The notes under the pieces were generated by a model that searched no databases, had not been told where the DNA came from, and saw only the letters and a program-made list of their open reading frames with translations. Of a stretch of 64,000 bases of DNA, positions 9,641 to 20,257 are shown piece after piece; position 1 is the first letter of the stretch, and each line of letters starts with the position of its first letter. Source of the stretch: Sphaerolaimus hirsutus (Eukaryota > Nematoda > Chromadorea > Monhysterida > Sphaerolaimidae); assembly GCA_964036195.1 (NCBI GenBank), contig OZ038450.1, positions 26,724,794 to 26,788,793 on the forward strand. The letters are read 5' to 3'. The translations under genes and the position numbers were made by a program.

Positions 9641-12600
9641 CTCCTCAGGACTTTATCCGATGCTGAGTTCCTCTGAGCAGGGTTTTGAACAGGGTTTGGT
9701 ACAGAGTCTCTGTTCGAGCTCTGATTTCTGACATGTTTCCGGACAATTGCTGGGTCCAGTAAATCCACTTTGACTGTCACTGCTGTCTCTGGAATATCCA
9801 TTGTCTTTGAATTGATTTCCAGCGGATACAATTGATTGAGTGGTCTGCTGACCACATTTCTGTTGGCAGTTCTGACTTTTGCTGAGCAAATCTGTCCATC
9901 TTTGCTGGGTTCTAACTGCTCGATGCGACCCATCCGCCATGCACCTCTGGGCATGTTCTCTTCATAAATCAGCACAACTTCATTCACTTTGGGTTCTTGA
10001 GTTGCTGTCAATCTGCCATGTTTGTGCGTCACCTGAGTTCTCTCCCTCAAGCTCGGGATATACTCTTGATGCCACAAGTCCCAGAACTTATCCAAAGTTT
10101 GCTGGGTTGTCTCCCAATATTTCTGCAGTTTCGCTGCGTTATCCATTCTGGACACAAATTCTCCATCCTTGTTGGTATCAAACTGTGGTGCCCCAATCTG
10201 ACCTTCCCCTGTCAGGAAGTCTCTTGGCATCAGCACTCTGAGACTCTTTACATCACCATAGATGTAAGAAATTGGCCTGCTGTTGATCACTGCCTCGACT
10301 TCTGGCAGAAGTGTCAACAATTCTTGCAGGGTTAACATTCTGTGCCCCACAGCTGCCTTGAAATGCTTCTTGGTGATGCCCACCATTCTCTCATAGACTC
10401 CTCCTTGCCATGGTGCCATAGGAGTTGTCATGTTCCACTGGATTTGTTGCTGTGAGCAGTATGTCTGTACTGCTCCACTTTTGACCATTTCTGACCATTC
10501 TTTCCCAGTATTAATGGCCTTGTCAGTGCTTGAGCTGAGTACCTTCTCTGTCAATTTGAATTGCGTTGCATTGTCTGAAATCACTGCCTCAGGCTTTCCA
10601 CGCCTGGCGATGAATCTCCTGCCTGCGTTCAGGAATTCTTGTGCTGTCATGTCCAGCACACTTTCCAGGTGAACTGCACGTGTCACCATACATGTGAACA
10701 AACAGATCCACATTTTCCTGTGATCTTTGTCCACTTTGTACCAAACTGGTCCCAAATAATCCAAGCCCGTGTACTGGAACGGTCTGGCTCTCTGAACTCT
10801 GGTTTCTGGCAAATCTGGCATTGGTGGAAGCTGGTACGGCTTCGCTCCCAATTTCTTACAGGTTGGGCAGGTTCTGGTCACATTGTAGATCACCCGTCTA
10901 CCCTGTGTAATCCAGTACTTTTGTCTGATTGCTGCCAATGTGTGTTGCACTCCTGCGTGCATTAACTTCTCATGCTGGTCTCTGACGATCAGCTGAGTCA
11001 CTGTAGCCGTTGCTGGCAACAGTATGAGTGGCACTGTAACCTCCTGTGGGTCAGTATGTTCCATTCTGCCATGGCACTTCAGGATTCCATCCTGATGCAT
11101 CTGCACATTGAGCCATTTGATCAACTGCTGGTCTGCAGCTGTTTTCTTGCCATTCTGGCTGCCTTTGCTGTGGCCTGTTGCCAGAATCTCTGCCACTCCT
11201 TTGTAATGATTCTGTTGTGTCACTTTGATCCAATATTTCAACGCAATCTCTCTCTCTTCAATGCTGATAATTCCCTGTGGTTTCATTGTACCACAGATAC
11301 TTTCCATGATTCTTGACAATACATTCTGACTGTCATTTCTGCTACGCTTTTTGTGCATCTGCCGCACAAATCTCATCATGTATACTGTTGCATCCAGTAA
11401 TTTTGTCAGTGATGAGAATCTCTGAATCTCAATTCCCAATGGATTGCTTTGCTTGCTTTCATCAGCTTGCTCATTGCTGGCATCTGGGTCACTGACCACT
11501 TGCTGTGTGGTACCCAGGTAAATTGGACTGGCTTTTGGGAACTTGAGCTCTTCTTTCTTGATTTCTGCCATTACTTCTGGCGTGACTGGCTCCACTTTTG
11601 GCTCTGGCCATTCTCCAGTCATTAGCCATTCTGGTCCCTTCCACCACAGGTTACTGCCTTCCAACTCTGACATATTCATGCCTCTTGTGGCCATGTCAGC
11701 TGGGTTCTCCAGTCCTGCAATGTGTCTGATGTGCATGTTCTCTGTCTCACTTTGAATTTTCCTGATTTCATCCAATCTGTTCTTGACAAAACATGCCAGT
11801 GGCTTCGCTGTTGTTAGCCACTTCAGACAACAGGTTGAATCTGACCATACAACTGTCTGACTGAATTTAATGTCCTTGAGCTCCTTGTGAATAAACTTTG
11901 ACATTCTGCTGCCAATCAACATTGCTAACAATTCCAGCCGTGGAATTGTCACTTCTGGTTTCTTTGGAGCGAGTCTCAATCTAGAGTACAGCAGGTCTGA
12001 TGTGCCGCTGTTATTTTCCACTTTCTGGCATATGTATGCCGCTGCGCTGTATGTCATTGCTGAGGCATCAACGAAGATGTGCAGTTGTGCATCTGCACCA
12101 CTTTGATTATTCAAATTTCTGTTGAACTTGATCTGTCCAACTTTGAGCAACTCTGTCTCCAATTGCTGCCAAATTGCTGTCTGTTCCTCAGACAGGGGAG
12201 TATCCCACTCTTTGGCACTTGGTCCTGAATGCCATAATGTCTGCAAAAATCTCTTTGCTGGCAGTAGGACAGGACTGACGAGTCCCATTGGATCAAAACA
12301 TCCCGCAGTCACCTTTGCAACTGTCCTTTTCGTGGGAAGTTTGATTTTCTGGTCAGTTTCTGATAATTGTGATTGCTGAACTGTCTTTGGCATTTTCAGC
12401 CACATCTGATCGCTCTCTGTGTCCCATTTCATTCCTAGGACCGTTGTGACAATTTCCTTGGCCACATCTGATTCTGCCAATTGCCAAGTAAAGTTCTTGT
12501 TATTGCTGTTCCATTCTCTCAGATTCATTTGTGCCTCTGTGAACAGCACTTTGGATTCCTGGTACAATTCGATTGCTTTCTGCTCTGTGTCCACACTGAG

Positions 12601-15600
12601 GATCAAATTATCCACATACAGATTTTCATCGATCAATTTTGCATTTTCTGTGCTAGCTTGATTCAGGTGGTATCTGACTGTCAGCGCCAGCAGCGCTGGG
12701 CTGCAGATTATACCAAATGGCACTCTGGCAAATCTGTAAATGTGAATGTTATCCTCCATGGATGGTTTCGTGGGATCCTTGTACCACAGAAATCTTGTCA
12801 CATCTCTGTCACTGTCCTGCAGACTGATCTGCAGAAACGCTTTCTCTATGTCTGCGACCAGTGCAATTCCATGTAATCGGAATCGCATCAGCATCCCTAC
12901 CAGCTGTGGTAGTATCACTGGACCGCGGTACATGCACTCATTCAAGCTTGGCATGCCTGGCGGTTTCGCTGAGGCGTCATATACCTCTCTGACCTTTGTG
13001 GTAGTTTTCTCTGGCGTTATCACTGGTTGATGAGGCAAAATATGGAACTTTCTGCCATCCATAATATCCTCTTGAACTTTTTCAATCACTCCTTGCTCCT
13101 CTTGCGCTTTCATGATTGCCTGAATTTTCTCCAGTAATTCTGGGTCTCTCTTGAGCCTGTTGGTGAGGTATCTGAACCTCTTGAACACCATTGCTTTGTT
13201 ATCTGGGAGTTCATGCAAATTCGGTTTGTACATGAACTTTACAGAGTACCGTCCATCTGGGTTTCTCTGTACACTCTCATTGAATTGCTTGATGGCCTCA
13301 TCATCCTCGACGAGGTCTGGCTGGTCCATTATGCCAATGGTATCCAGTCTATCCATGTCTTTGACATTTGGTACAGGAGCAATTGACAACGGTGCTTCCT
13401 TGTACCACTTTTCTCTCTGAATTTGATGCACAATTGTGTTGACCACCACCGGATATGCGCCATCCGTGGTCCATTGATTTCTGTTGCTCGTCAGCTGCCC
13501 ACCTCCCATCAGCAATCCCAATTCTGATGGAATGACATACAATCCTGACGGAAGTCTGGTGGTGCTGGTGTTTCTGGACATCAAATCCCAGAAATAATTC
13601 AAGCCCACTATAATGTCTGGCTTGAACTTGCACTCTGTCCCTTTTTCCTTGGGAATTCTGTCTGCAAAGTAACTCTCATCTGGGAAGTACTTCTGCAGGT
13701 ACTTTTCGTCCTGTTCTGACACAGGCACTTTGACTTGTTCTGTGGTCAACGTCGGGACCACATCAGCCACCATATCAACTTTCTGGCCATTTCTGAGCCA
13801 CATTCTGAATTCCACTTGCTGTACTACTTTATAGTGCGGCTTTTCATTTCCGAATGTGTACACCTGGATGTGGTGTTCACCTGTACTCTTTAAATTGAGT
13901 TTCTTGGCCACTTTCTCTGACATGTACGTTCCCTGGGATCCTGTGTCCAGGAACGCTTGAATCTGTAGTGGTGGCTGTTCAGGCTCCATCTCTGTATCCA
14001 TTTCTGAAGCCTCAATCACGGTTCTGGCTGTCATCAACATTGACATATTCCTGTTTACTGACAGGTTCACTGACGTATTCTGTTGCTTTGTATTTGGTTC
14101 TGTAACCACTGTGCTGGATATGGTTTCTGTCTCTACCATTTCTGGTCCAGCTTCTTCCACAGTGACACAATTCACTGTGGCCTTTCTCTGTTGGCTCTGT
14201 GCTGGTCGACCGGCCGTCGGCACAGACTTTCTGCCATTGTTTGCTGATTGCTGGCCATTCTGTTGACCATTTGCTCTGAATGCTGGAATTTGCCGTCCAG
14301 CGTTTCCATTGCTATTGTCACCAAATTTCTCTGGGCACACCGCAGTGTGGTGCCTATTGGACTTGCAATAGAAGCAACTTCTCGTAAATTGACATTGATT
14401 CATGTAATGCCCTTTCTGCAGGCATCTCAGGCATCGCTCCGCCTTTGACAAAATCACTCTCCTTTCTCTGGCAGTTTTGAACTTTGGACACTTATCATTA
14501 AAGTGTAATTGCTGTGTGTCATTGCAGAACACACACGGCCTCCCAGGATTCATGAATCCAGCCTGTGGTGCACTCTGACCATTCTGGATCACAGACATGC
14601 TCCCTGTGCTGGTCCTTGGGTTCTCTGGCCCTCTGAATCGATTCCCATTGCCTTGGAATCGATTATTGAATTGCTGTGCGCGTGGATTATTCCCGAATCC
14701 TTGGCGCGATTGCTGAACTGGTGCCTCAGTTTGCTGTGCGTGCTGTACAGCCTCACTGAGCGCTAGCTGCTTGCCAAACAGCTTTCTGAATATTTCCACC
14801 GTCAAGGCTTCCTCAGTTCCCTGTTCCTTCTGGATTTCTCTGAGAACCTCGGGTGGTACTTTCTGTTGCAGCTGGCTCAACAGCATTGGATGTTCCACTG
14901 ATTCACCCAGTGACTCCAACTGCTGGAGTAGCCTTTCAATTGCATCAAACAAAATTCTCATATCCTGACAGGTATTCCTGGCCTGTCGCAGCTTCATGAT
15001 ATTACTCATCAGCGTGTTTCTGACCACAACTGGCTGGTCATATCTCTTCTTGAGCATGGCAATTGCGGGTGCATAATTCTCTGCGGTCACACTCAATCCA
15101 CTGATCATGCCAAATGCTGAGCCTTTCAGCAAGCTCCTCAAGTATGAGAACTTGGAAATGTCCTCCAAATCTGTTTGATTGTGGATGTGGGATTCGAACA
15201 TTTGCCACCATGATCGAAATTTGACAATTTCCCCAGTAAACTGTTCCACTTCCAGTTTTTGCAATTTGACGCTCTTTGCTGTGGTTGCATTGGTTGAACT
15301 GGCCCCCGGAGCAGCTCCCTGAGCTGTCAGAGCCATCTGGGCAGCCATCTGCTGTATGAATGCTGTATTGACTTCATACATGGTATTTCCGCTCTGTTGC
15401 TGGATCATGTCTTGCAACTCTTCGATGTATACATTCATGGCTGCAACTTTCTGTGTCACCAAGTCTGACATATTCGCATATTCCTCATATGAGTCTTGGT
15501 ATATCTTATGTTCTTGTTCCATCTGGTTGGGTTCGTCAATGTCCTTGACGACATCCCTCCATGTGTCAAATTGAGTTCTTACTGCAGTCATTGCACTTTC

Positions 15601-15783
15601 CAATTTTGCACCCTCTTGTTTGATAGATGCAATCACTCTTCTCATTTCTGTTCTCTTCTCTTCCTTTGTGGCTCCCGCAAATATCTCTGGGTCATATTTA
15701 GCATATTCTCTTGCCAATCTGCTGTCTACCCTGTGCTTTGCTGGCCCCAGGGTCTTTCTGATATGACCCGTTGGTGAAACCAT
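6997..15783 (-). CDS. BEL/Pao Gag-Pol-Env polyprotein
   Basis: A single uninterrupted minus-strand frame of about 2,928 codons. I chose the ATG at 15783 (context AAAATGG); the frame is open 40 codons further upstream without an ATG. Residues here count from the open frame's start at 15903. Gag includes a conserved retroelement-type segment near 225-300 and cysteine/histidine knuckles at about 454-522 (CLRCLQKGHYMNQC, CFYCKSNRHHTAVC). A retropepsin active site DTGSQG lies near 650. RT has ADIEKAFLQ near 1014 and YVDN near 1094, with Asn in place of the second Asp. RNase H has FVDASA near 1277. Integrase has an HHCC finger at 1645-1684 and DDE-core motifs (GLDYLGP, SDNATQF, GGVYERMVG). Env-like sequence follows with no stop between. 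The intact frame and similar LTRs point to a young copy. Confidence 0.95.
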   Translation of the reverse strand: MVSPTGHIRKTLGPAKHRVDSRLAREYAKYDPEIFAGATKEEKRTEMRRVIASIKQEGAKLESAMTAVRTQFDTWRDVVKDIDEPNQMEQEHKIYQDSYEEYANMSDLVTQKVAAMNVYIEELQDMIQQQSGNTMYEVNTAFIQQMAAQMALTAQGAAPGASSTNATTAKSVKLQKLEVEQFTGEIVKFRSWWQMFESHIHNQTDLEDISKFSYLRSLLKGSAFGMISGLSVTAENYAPAIAMLKKRYDQPVVVRNTLMSNIMKLRQARNTCQDMRILFDAIERLLQQLESLGESVEHPMLLSQLQQKVPPEVLREIQKEQGTEEALTVEIFRKLFGKQLALSEAVQHAQQTEAPVQQSRQGFGNNPRAQQFNNRFQGNGNRFRGPENPRTSTGSMSVIQNGQSAPQAGFMNPGRPCVFCNDTQQLHFNDKCPKFKTARERRVILSKAERCLRCLQKGHYMNQCQFTRSCFYCKSNRHHTAVCPEKFGDNSNGNAGRQIPAFRANGQQNGQQSANNGRKSVPTAGRPAQSQQRKATVNCVTVEEAGPEMVETETISSTVVTEPNTKQQNTSVNLSVNRNMSMLMTARTVIEASEMDTEMEPEQPPLQIQAFLDTGSQGTYMSEKVAKKLNLKSTGEHHIQVYTFGNEKPHYKVVQQVEFRMWLRNGQKVDMVADVVPTLTTEQVKVPVSEQDEKYLQKYFPDESYFADRIPKEKGTECKFKPDIIVGLNYFWDLMSRNTSTTRLPSGLYVIPSELGLLMGGGQLTSNRNQWTTDGAYPVVVNTIVHQIQREKWYKEAPLSIAPVPNVKDMDRLDTIGIMDQPDLVEDDEAIKQFNESVQRNPDGRYSVKFMYKPNLHELPDNKAMVFKRFRYLTNRLKRDPELLEKIQAIMKAQEEQGVIEKVQEDIMDGRKFHILPHQPVITPEKTTTKVREVYDASAKPPGMPSLNECMYRGPVILPQLVGMLMRFRLHGIALVADIEKAFLQISLQDSDRDVTRFLWYKDPTKPSMEDNIHIYRFARVPFGIICSPALLALTVRYHLNQASTENAKLIDENLYVDNLILSVDTEQKAIELYQESKVLFTEAQMNLREWNSNNKNFTWQLAESDVAKEIVTTVLGMKWDTESDQMWLKMPKTVQQSQLSETDQKIKLPTKRTVAKVTAGCFDPMGLVSPVLLPAKRFLQTLWHSGPSAKEWDTPLSEEQTAIWQQLETELLKVGQIKFNRNLNNQSGADAQLHIFVDASAMTYSAAAYICQKVENNSGTSDLLYSRLRLAPKKPEVTIPRLELLAMLIGSRMSKFIHKELKDIKFSQTVVWSDSTCCLKWLTTAKPLACFVKNRLDEIRKIQSETENMHIRHIAGLENPADMATRGMNMSELEGSNLWWKGPEWLMTGEWPEPKVEPVTPEVMAEIKKEELKFPKASPIYLGTTQQVVSDPDASNEQADESKQSNPLGIEIQRFSSLTKLLDATVYMMRFVRQMHKKRSRNDSQNVLSRIMESICGTMKPQGIISIEEREIALKYWIKVTQQNHYKGVAEILATGHSKGSQNGKKTAADQQLIKWLNVQMHQDGILKCHGRMEHTDPQEVTVPLILLPATATVTQLIVRDQHEKLMHAGVQHTLAAIRQKYWITQGRRVIYNVTRTCPTCKKLGAKPYQLPPMPDLPETRVQRARPFQYTGLDYLGPVWYKVDKDHRKMWICLFTCMVTRAVHLESVLDMTAQEFLNAGRRFIARRGKPEAVISDNATQFKLTEKVLSSSTDKAINTGKEWSEMVKSGAVQTYCSQQQIQWNMTTPMAPWQGGVYERMVGITKKHFKAAVGHRMLTLQELLTLLPEVEAVINSRPISYIYGDVKSLRVLMPRDFLTGEGQIGAPQFDTNKDGEFVSRMDNAAKLQKYWETTQQTLDKFWDLWHQEYIPSLRERTQVTHKHGRLTATQEPKVNEVVLIYEENMPRGAWRMGRIEQLEPSKDGQICSAKVRTANRNVVSRPLNQLYPLEINSKTMDIPETAVTVKVDLLDPAIVRKHVRNQSSNRDSVPNPVQNPAQRNSASDKVLRSATGKATATTSSLVIGMLCMVLMLTGMSESATLREAGKAYSEVFSRTYVLETSTVRPPSLAARHGLPPLPSEWPPKSVREMQTYERFKDAIKDHPVEQVISSQSQKYQICTSGRHGHALTVPEEVQCHIPPRNFVKAMKVTLYAQRQIPQKEKAYRCYIRIKEIVTHTSFWGAKGITGNFEKYQQVGVVACNYARIHKMFRGTPLVEMEPRVWTTNQTLNVEYSWCCHDKENVISNFYMEEGTVASLDGKTVISDLQDFSQCRAMMGHCRDHNYGITVWDTENFKHQCAYERIGRFKSEISGQTIIVSKLQAAYSHSNKTKRPIGSECVPGDTYYTDQGGVFIQFDRREDVPVKWAMPGKIVEARESTISGTLYARLDDRNSKFQFLQHVVREMTQAQFVIVWHQLCQLRKNQLDMLTQLFRIDPTLGIRAMLGRQDVHAEWAGEAIMFWECKEVQPYIIYQTGKVGETCYKYTPMRLDKDGPLWFKSPGSRDLVEKSPEEDCSHTTPHLYRNEHGQWKSAHGMVHVTETPIEMTWKGQWQAFTFDVPHLFTNIVNRATNFMDVRGQIQRLQNLEHVQNQLIDYTADMSLDPRVIRNSIEGIGAGIGQTAAGIGKAYGHYISGVSKGYTNFMGGMLKGPFQVIINTIAMLLGITILIAGIVAAGYLWYNWRIATGKPVIPPCAYTCIWKCIVCPFKCIWLCFRAIRYTIKKSTQKETNYPQRKVRKTELRPAIKRRARSNSTQSVRFARRAETEDRMAKSLSAYVQPDESSADEGQVRARNRDSVHMPDIRKFTSRERAGSDTGNYLLHHQARSALASPATGPVTSRTPTTSRTTTFTTEATVETPLITLAPACDVAATTGCSNSSARSVLTVAKWMDKEI

Positions 15784-16991
15784 TTTGCTGATGAATTTTC
15801 CTTCACTAACTCTCTTATAGTGCGTCTCCTGTGACGCCTGTGACGCTTCTCTGCGTCTTTCTGTGTAGTGCTCTGTGCACCACGGATTTGTTGTGCCACG
15901 CACAATACCAATGCAGTCCTACAGGCCCCTGACGTGTTCTCACGCGTTGACCTTTACTGCACTGGCACCAGGTGTGTTCCTAAAGCCCCTGACGTGATTG
16001 TTTACACGCTTTGACTTCAACACACCGGTCAAATCCACCTGGACAATAAACAATTTATTTGCCCAGCAGTGTGCGCCCAAAGAGGGTCCGTACACACTCT
16101 TTACGAGCGCTCTGGCGCTCTTTCTGGCACGCCTGTGTGCCTTGTGACCACGCCGGCCACTTGCTTTCCTGAGCGGCTCCTGTGCCGCTGTGCGCAGTGC
16201 TGCGCTTGCCGTGTCGCCCGTGACACGTTTCTGTGCACTCTAGTACACTTTCTGATTCTGGGCAGTGTTTCTTTACACTGCTCTGCAATTGCGCCTGTGC
16301 AATGCAGTATTCTGGCACTTTTGTGCTGTCTGATCTGATGGTACCGAGCAGGCACAGTGTGTATATTTGATGGGAGCTCCGCAAAGCTCCTACACGCTAC
16401 CAAGTATCCTAATACTTGGTTTTCAAATCCACTCTTTGTCAGCTACAGCCCTCTGTCATCTACAGCCCTTTGTACACTGATACCCCTACTTTTGCACTTC
16501 CGAGGTATGAGTCCACTCTTACCCAGTGGAGCGAGGGACCTCCGCGAATGCCCAAAAAACAGCCCTTTGACTAGCGTGGCTCTGTGGCGATCCTGTCTCC
16601 GTCAGGTCACCCTCCCTTGGCATAGGAAGGACGTGCGAGCGGTCACTGGCGTCCGGATGTCCAGGAGCGTCCAGCAAAAGTTTGACCACCATCCGACAAT
16701 GACTCCTTGTCAAATGCCGGTGCCGCCCAGCGTCTAGCACCTTGCCAGAACACTGGTGAAAGCTGCCTGAAATCCTGACAGGCTTGTCAGAACTCCAGTG
16801 TCCTCCGCGCGTGAGCGTAGAATCGCTCCCAGGATGTAGACAGGAGTGCCGTGACTTTGGCACAATGCTGTCTGCAAATCAACAGCCAACGCTCAGCCAA
16901 GGCCAATTGATGTTCTGCAGGACTTTTGAAGTTCTGCCAACTGCCGCACAATGTCCGTTCCGGCTTGGTGATAGCACAATGTCATGCAATC
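15784..16991 (-). other. BEL 5' leader
   Basis: This 1.2 kb lies between the primer-binding site and the gag ATG. It probably carries packaging and dimerisation signals. Several short minus-strand frames cross it but none shows recognisable protein features. It is less AT-rich than the LTRs. Confidence 0.75.
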
Positions 16992-17009
16992 ACCCTGCTC
17001 GCTGCGCCA
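16992..17009 (-). promoter_or_regulatory. BEL primer-binding site (tRNA-Ser)
   Basis: The 18 bases abutting the 5' LTR read ACCCTGCTCGCTGCGCCA on the plus strand. This equals the 3' end of a typical animal tRNA-Ser with CCA added, as I recall it. On the element's own strand it is a perfect complement to that tRNA end, with no gap to the LTR. Confidence 0.9.
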
Positions 17010-18343
17010 TGTGATGAAGCCACCGAAGTCAGCGTCTTCTACCACCGAATCCGGCAACTCCAAGACCGTAGTGAGAAACGGCCTTTAGAGTGGTTGATTT
17101 CCCGTTGTAGCCGAACGTCCACTTGTCGACAGCCAAGTTGAGTTTATTTCGTAGTTGCGTGTTGAAAAGGGGGTTTGAATTGTTTCAGGTACTTTATTTC
17201 AATCAGATACAGCGTGTTACAAAAGCGCAAAGTCTAGCGAGCTTCCTAATCGAAGTTTCTATCGCTAGCTTATTTTCGTTCAGTAGCTTGGGGTCCGCAG
17301 ACTGAAGTAAAAACTTCCAAAGTAGCTAAGACACGGAAATCATGTATAGAAAAACAGCTACAGTAATTTCCTAATTCAAATGCACAAAAAACCCACAAAT
17401 ATAACAATAAGACACATTTGACCGAAACAGTTGGCTTATTCTATGCGTGCATACATTCAAATACTTATGGTAAAGAAATACCAAGTACAAATTGGGCTAA
17501 TAGAAAAACTATTAATCTTGAGAGGCGCAAAGTCGGCAAACTCGGCCGATTTACTAATTTGCTTCAATTTGTCAGAAAACATTGACGCACATTGGAACTA
17601 ATATAATAGGGTTTGAAAACTGTAAATAGTAGTGCAAATGTTCCTAATGACATAAATAGAGCAGGGTATATTCGATATAATAATAATAATCACTTCCTGG
17701 AAACGTATATTTCATAATGGATGAATTGGGACTTATTCAAGTAAATGGGTATAATAATTGAGCAGGGTTTGTAATATATTCTTTGGTATAATTTGAGCAG
17801 GGTATTTACCATAATGTCAAAGTAAATATAATATAACTTGTGAGCAGGGTTATAATAATTATGCCTACGCGAAGGGCTTCATAAATACATACAGTAAATG
17901 CTAGTTGCACACAGGGCACTATTTCTCTATTAGGACGCTGGCCTAAGTAAATACGTAACACATAATATAATTACAAGATTTGAGTTTGTCAACTTGCAAG
18001 TAAACCATGTAAATGTATATATAATAATGATCAGAAAATTATGGCGAGTTGAATGAGCCTAATTTCATATTAATACACCTAATAATAACTTATTTGACTT
18101 TTTAACCTAAATATTTCACATAAACATATCGATTACTCATAAAACACTTTCCTAATTAAATATTCTCCATGGATAAATAATATAGGAAATATAAAGTGCA
18201 GGAAATATAATTTGATATTTTGCGTGGTAAATAAATATAGTGCATGAAAAGTAAAATAGTGCAAATAAGTAAATGTGCGAATATGAGCCTAATTATCAAT
18301 TCTCTATATTTCTTTATCCATCCATTTTGCCACGGTCAGCACA
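17010..18343 (-). mobile_element. BEL/Pao LTR (5' LTR of the minus-strand element)
   Basis: This 1334-bp LTR is the partner of 5722-7036 and is followed by target-site copy ACAAT at 18344-18348. It drives transcription leftwards. It carries the same four GAGCAGGGT words (about 17650-17855). The open frame at 17123-17305 duplicates one in the other LTR and has no protein features. Confidence 0.97.
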
Positions 18344-18348
18344 ACAAT

Positions 18349-20257
18349 CTTAAGCTGCTTAACTAAAATAATTTTTCCCAGCCCACTATTACACCCGCAA
18401 CACCCTCTTAAAAAGCATGCCCTCATACAACTTTTCAATATAAATACATATTTTATTCATTGTTTGTTTAAATTCAAAGTTTCCTTGCTTTTTTGCTTTT
18501 TAAATACATTAGAAAAATGGTTAAATACACTGCTTATTTAAAAATCTAGACACCCCCAACAAGTCTGGATGCCAAGCGGTTTACATGCCAAGCAAGCGTA
18601 CTGTGAGTAAAATTGGGTGACCAAAAATTTTGAAAAATTGTAAATTTGGCTGAAATTGTTTATATGTGGTTTGTTAGTGAATTCATGTAACAGAAAACAA
18701 TTATTGGTGTAAACTTCCGAGCTTATAATTCTTTAAACAATTCAGCACTACTTCGACGTTGGTTTTGGGCGATTCAGTAGCGAATGTGGCGTTTGCGTGT
18801 ACATACGAGGGGCGTCTACGTCTACACGGTGGTGCTATGTTTGGCAGAGTTTTTCCAATGCCCTATTTTTGTGTGTGTCAAGTTGGCCAAGGCAGGATAA
18901 AATGGAGGTACTGAGGATCTGTCAAAGTTAACTGTGATGTAGTATAAATAGGTATTTTAGTATTTTTTATTTTTGAAACTTTTTGACATTTTTACCAAGT
19001 TGAGATCTATTTATCTAGAGATATGGTGGTATATTTTGCAAAAATGATGCAGCAATATTTTATTTGGAGGGCTAAAAAGATAGGAATTGAGTGCAGTCCA
19101 GATTGCATAAAAGTATTTTAATTAGCTATCAAAAAGATGTTATCGTTGTCACATGAAGTAGTGCATAAATGGTCAGTGGCCGTTGAGGACACATAACATT
19201 CGCTGCAAAAAGTAAATGAAAACGTTTGATGGCGCCATGACAGTGAATCTAGTGTGGATTGTACATTGCCGAGATTGGGTTAGTTGATTTCAATGCGATT
19301 TTACAGAGTATGCTGAAATATAGTTGGTGCAGTGGTGCTTGGTGTTGAGATCAGAGGCAATTAAAAGAATTGAGTTGAACTCAACACACATGACCCCATG
19401 TTTAAATGCCTACTCCCTTGGTTTGCTAAGAGCAGCCCAGTCCGCCGATCTCACCGAAACATGCACCCATACAGTGACAAGTGTACTCATTTTTATTGAG
19501 CAGAAGGTTTTGTGTGTGGCTTTGTACAATGCACATGGGACTGATGGTCATGGTTGTCTCACAGATCACAGGTCATGGTTGGTAGCAGATGAGTGGTGTA
19601 GCAGCAGGGTGGTTTAAAAGTGTCTTTGATTGTCAGTGGCTGTTGCGTTTCGGCATGTGGCAATGGTTTCATTTAGAGTTTACATGTAGTTCATAAAAAG
19701 GTGTGATTTGGACATGCATTCATTTTCCTCGTTAATTTAAGTTGAAGTTGACAAACTGCCAATCATTTGCTTTGAGTTATACCGATCCCATATCTATGTT
19801 ATTTGTTTAATTTACAATTTTATGTGTTCAAAACTTTTTATTAAGTTAAGTAGAAAATAGGTAAAACTCTTACATTGTATTTTTTCTCATTTTATTTCAT
19901 TTTTCTCAGCATCATTGTTATTTTCTTAATTTTGTTACGTTACCTAATCCCGGTTCTAAAATGTGTATTTCTTTTTTCCTCAGACTGATAAGTTGGCTGG
20001 CATTTAGATATGTAAAAATATTTATGCAAATTTTGTATCCGATTTTATGTGAACAAAGAGTTGAAATAATAATGCCACTCATTTCTAGATATTAGTGATC
20101 TTTTGATAGTGGAAAAGGTGATTCTGGTCGTTTTTGTTGTTTATCAGTTAAATGGAATTTCCGCTAGTTTTCTTTATAAGTACTGTAGTATTCTAAGTTT
20201 CCTTGACAGTCAGTGTGGATAGAATTTCGCTCGCCTTACTGGTATCCTAATTTTATT
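18349..20257. other. Duplicated AT-rich DNA without a supported gene
   Basis: This is collinear with 47170-49038 in copy 2. The frame at 19324-19617 is broken by an earlier stop in copy 2 (48122-48304) and has no recognisable features. It could hold the promoter or 5' part of the transcription unit ending at 20867. Confidence 0.5.

Noticed and set aside
16992-17009. A tRNA-Ser gene end
   Set aside because: Only the last 18 bases, with CCA, match a tRNA. They abut the LTR exactly, so this is a primer-binding site.
6943-17305. Dozens of plus-strand frames across the BEL element
   Set aside because: They are antisense shadows of the gag-pol-env frame, with no domain content of their own.
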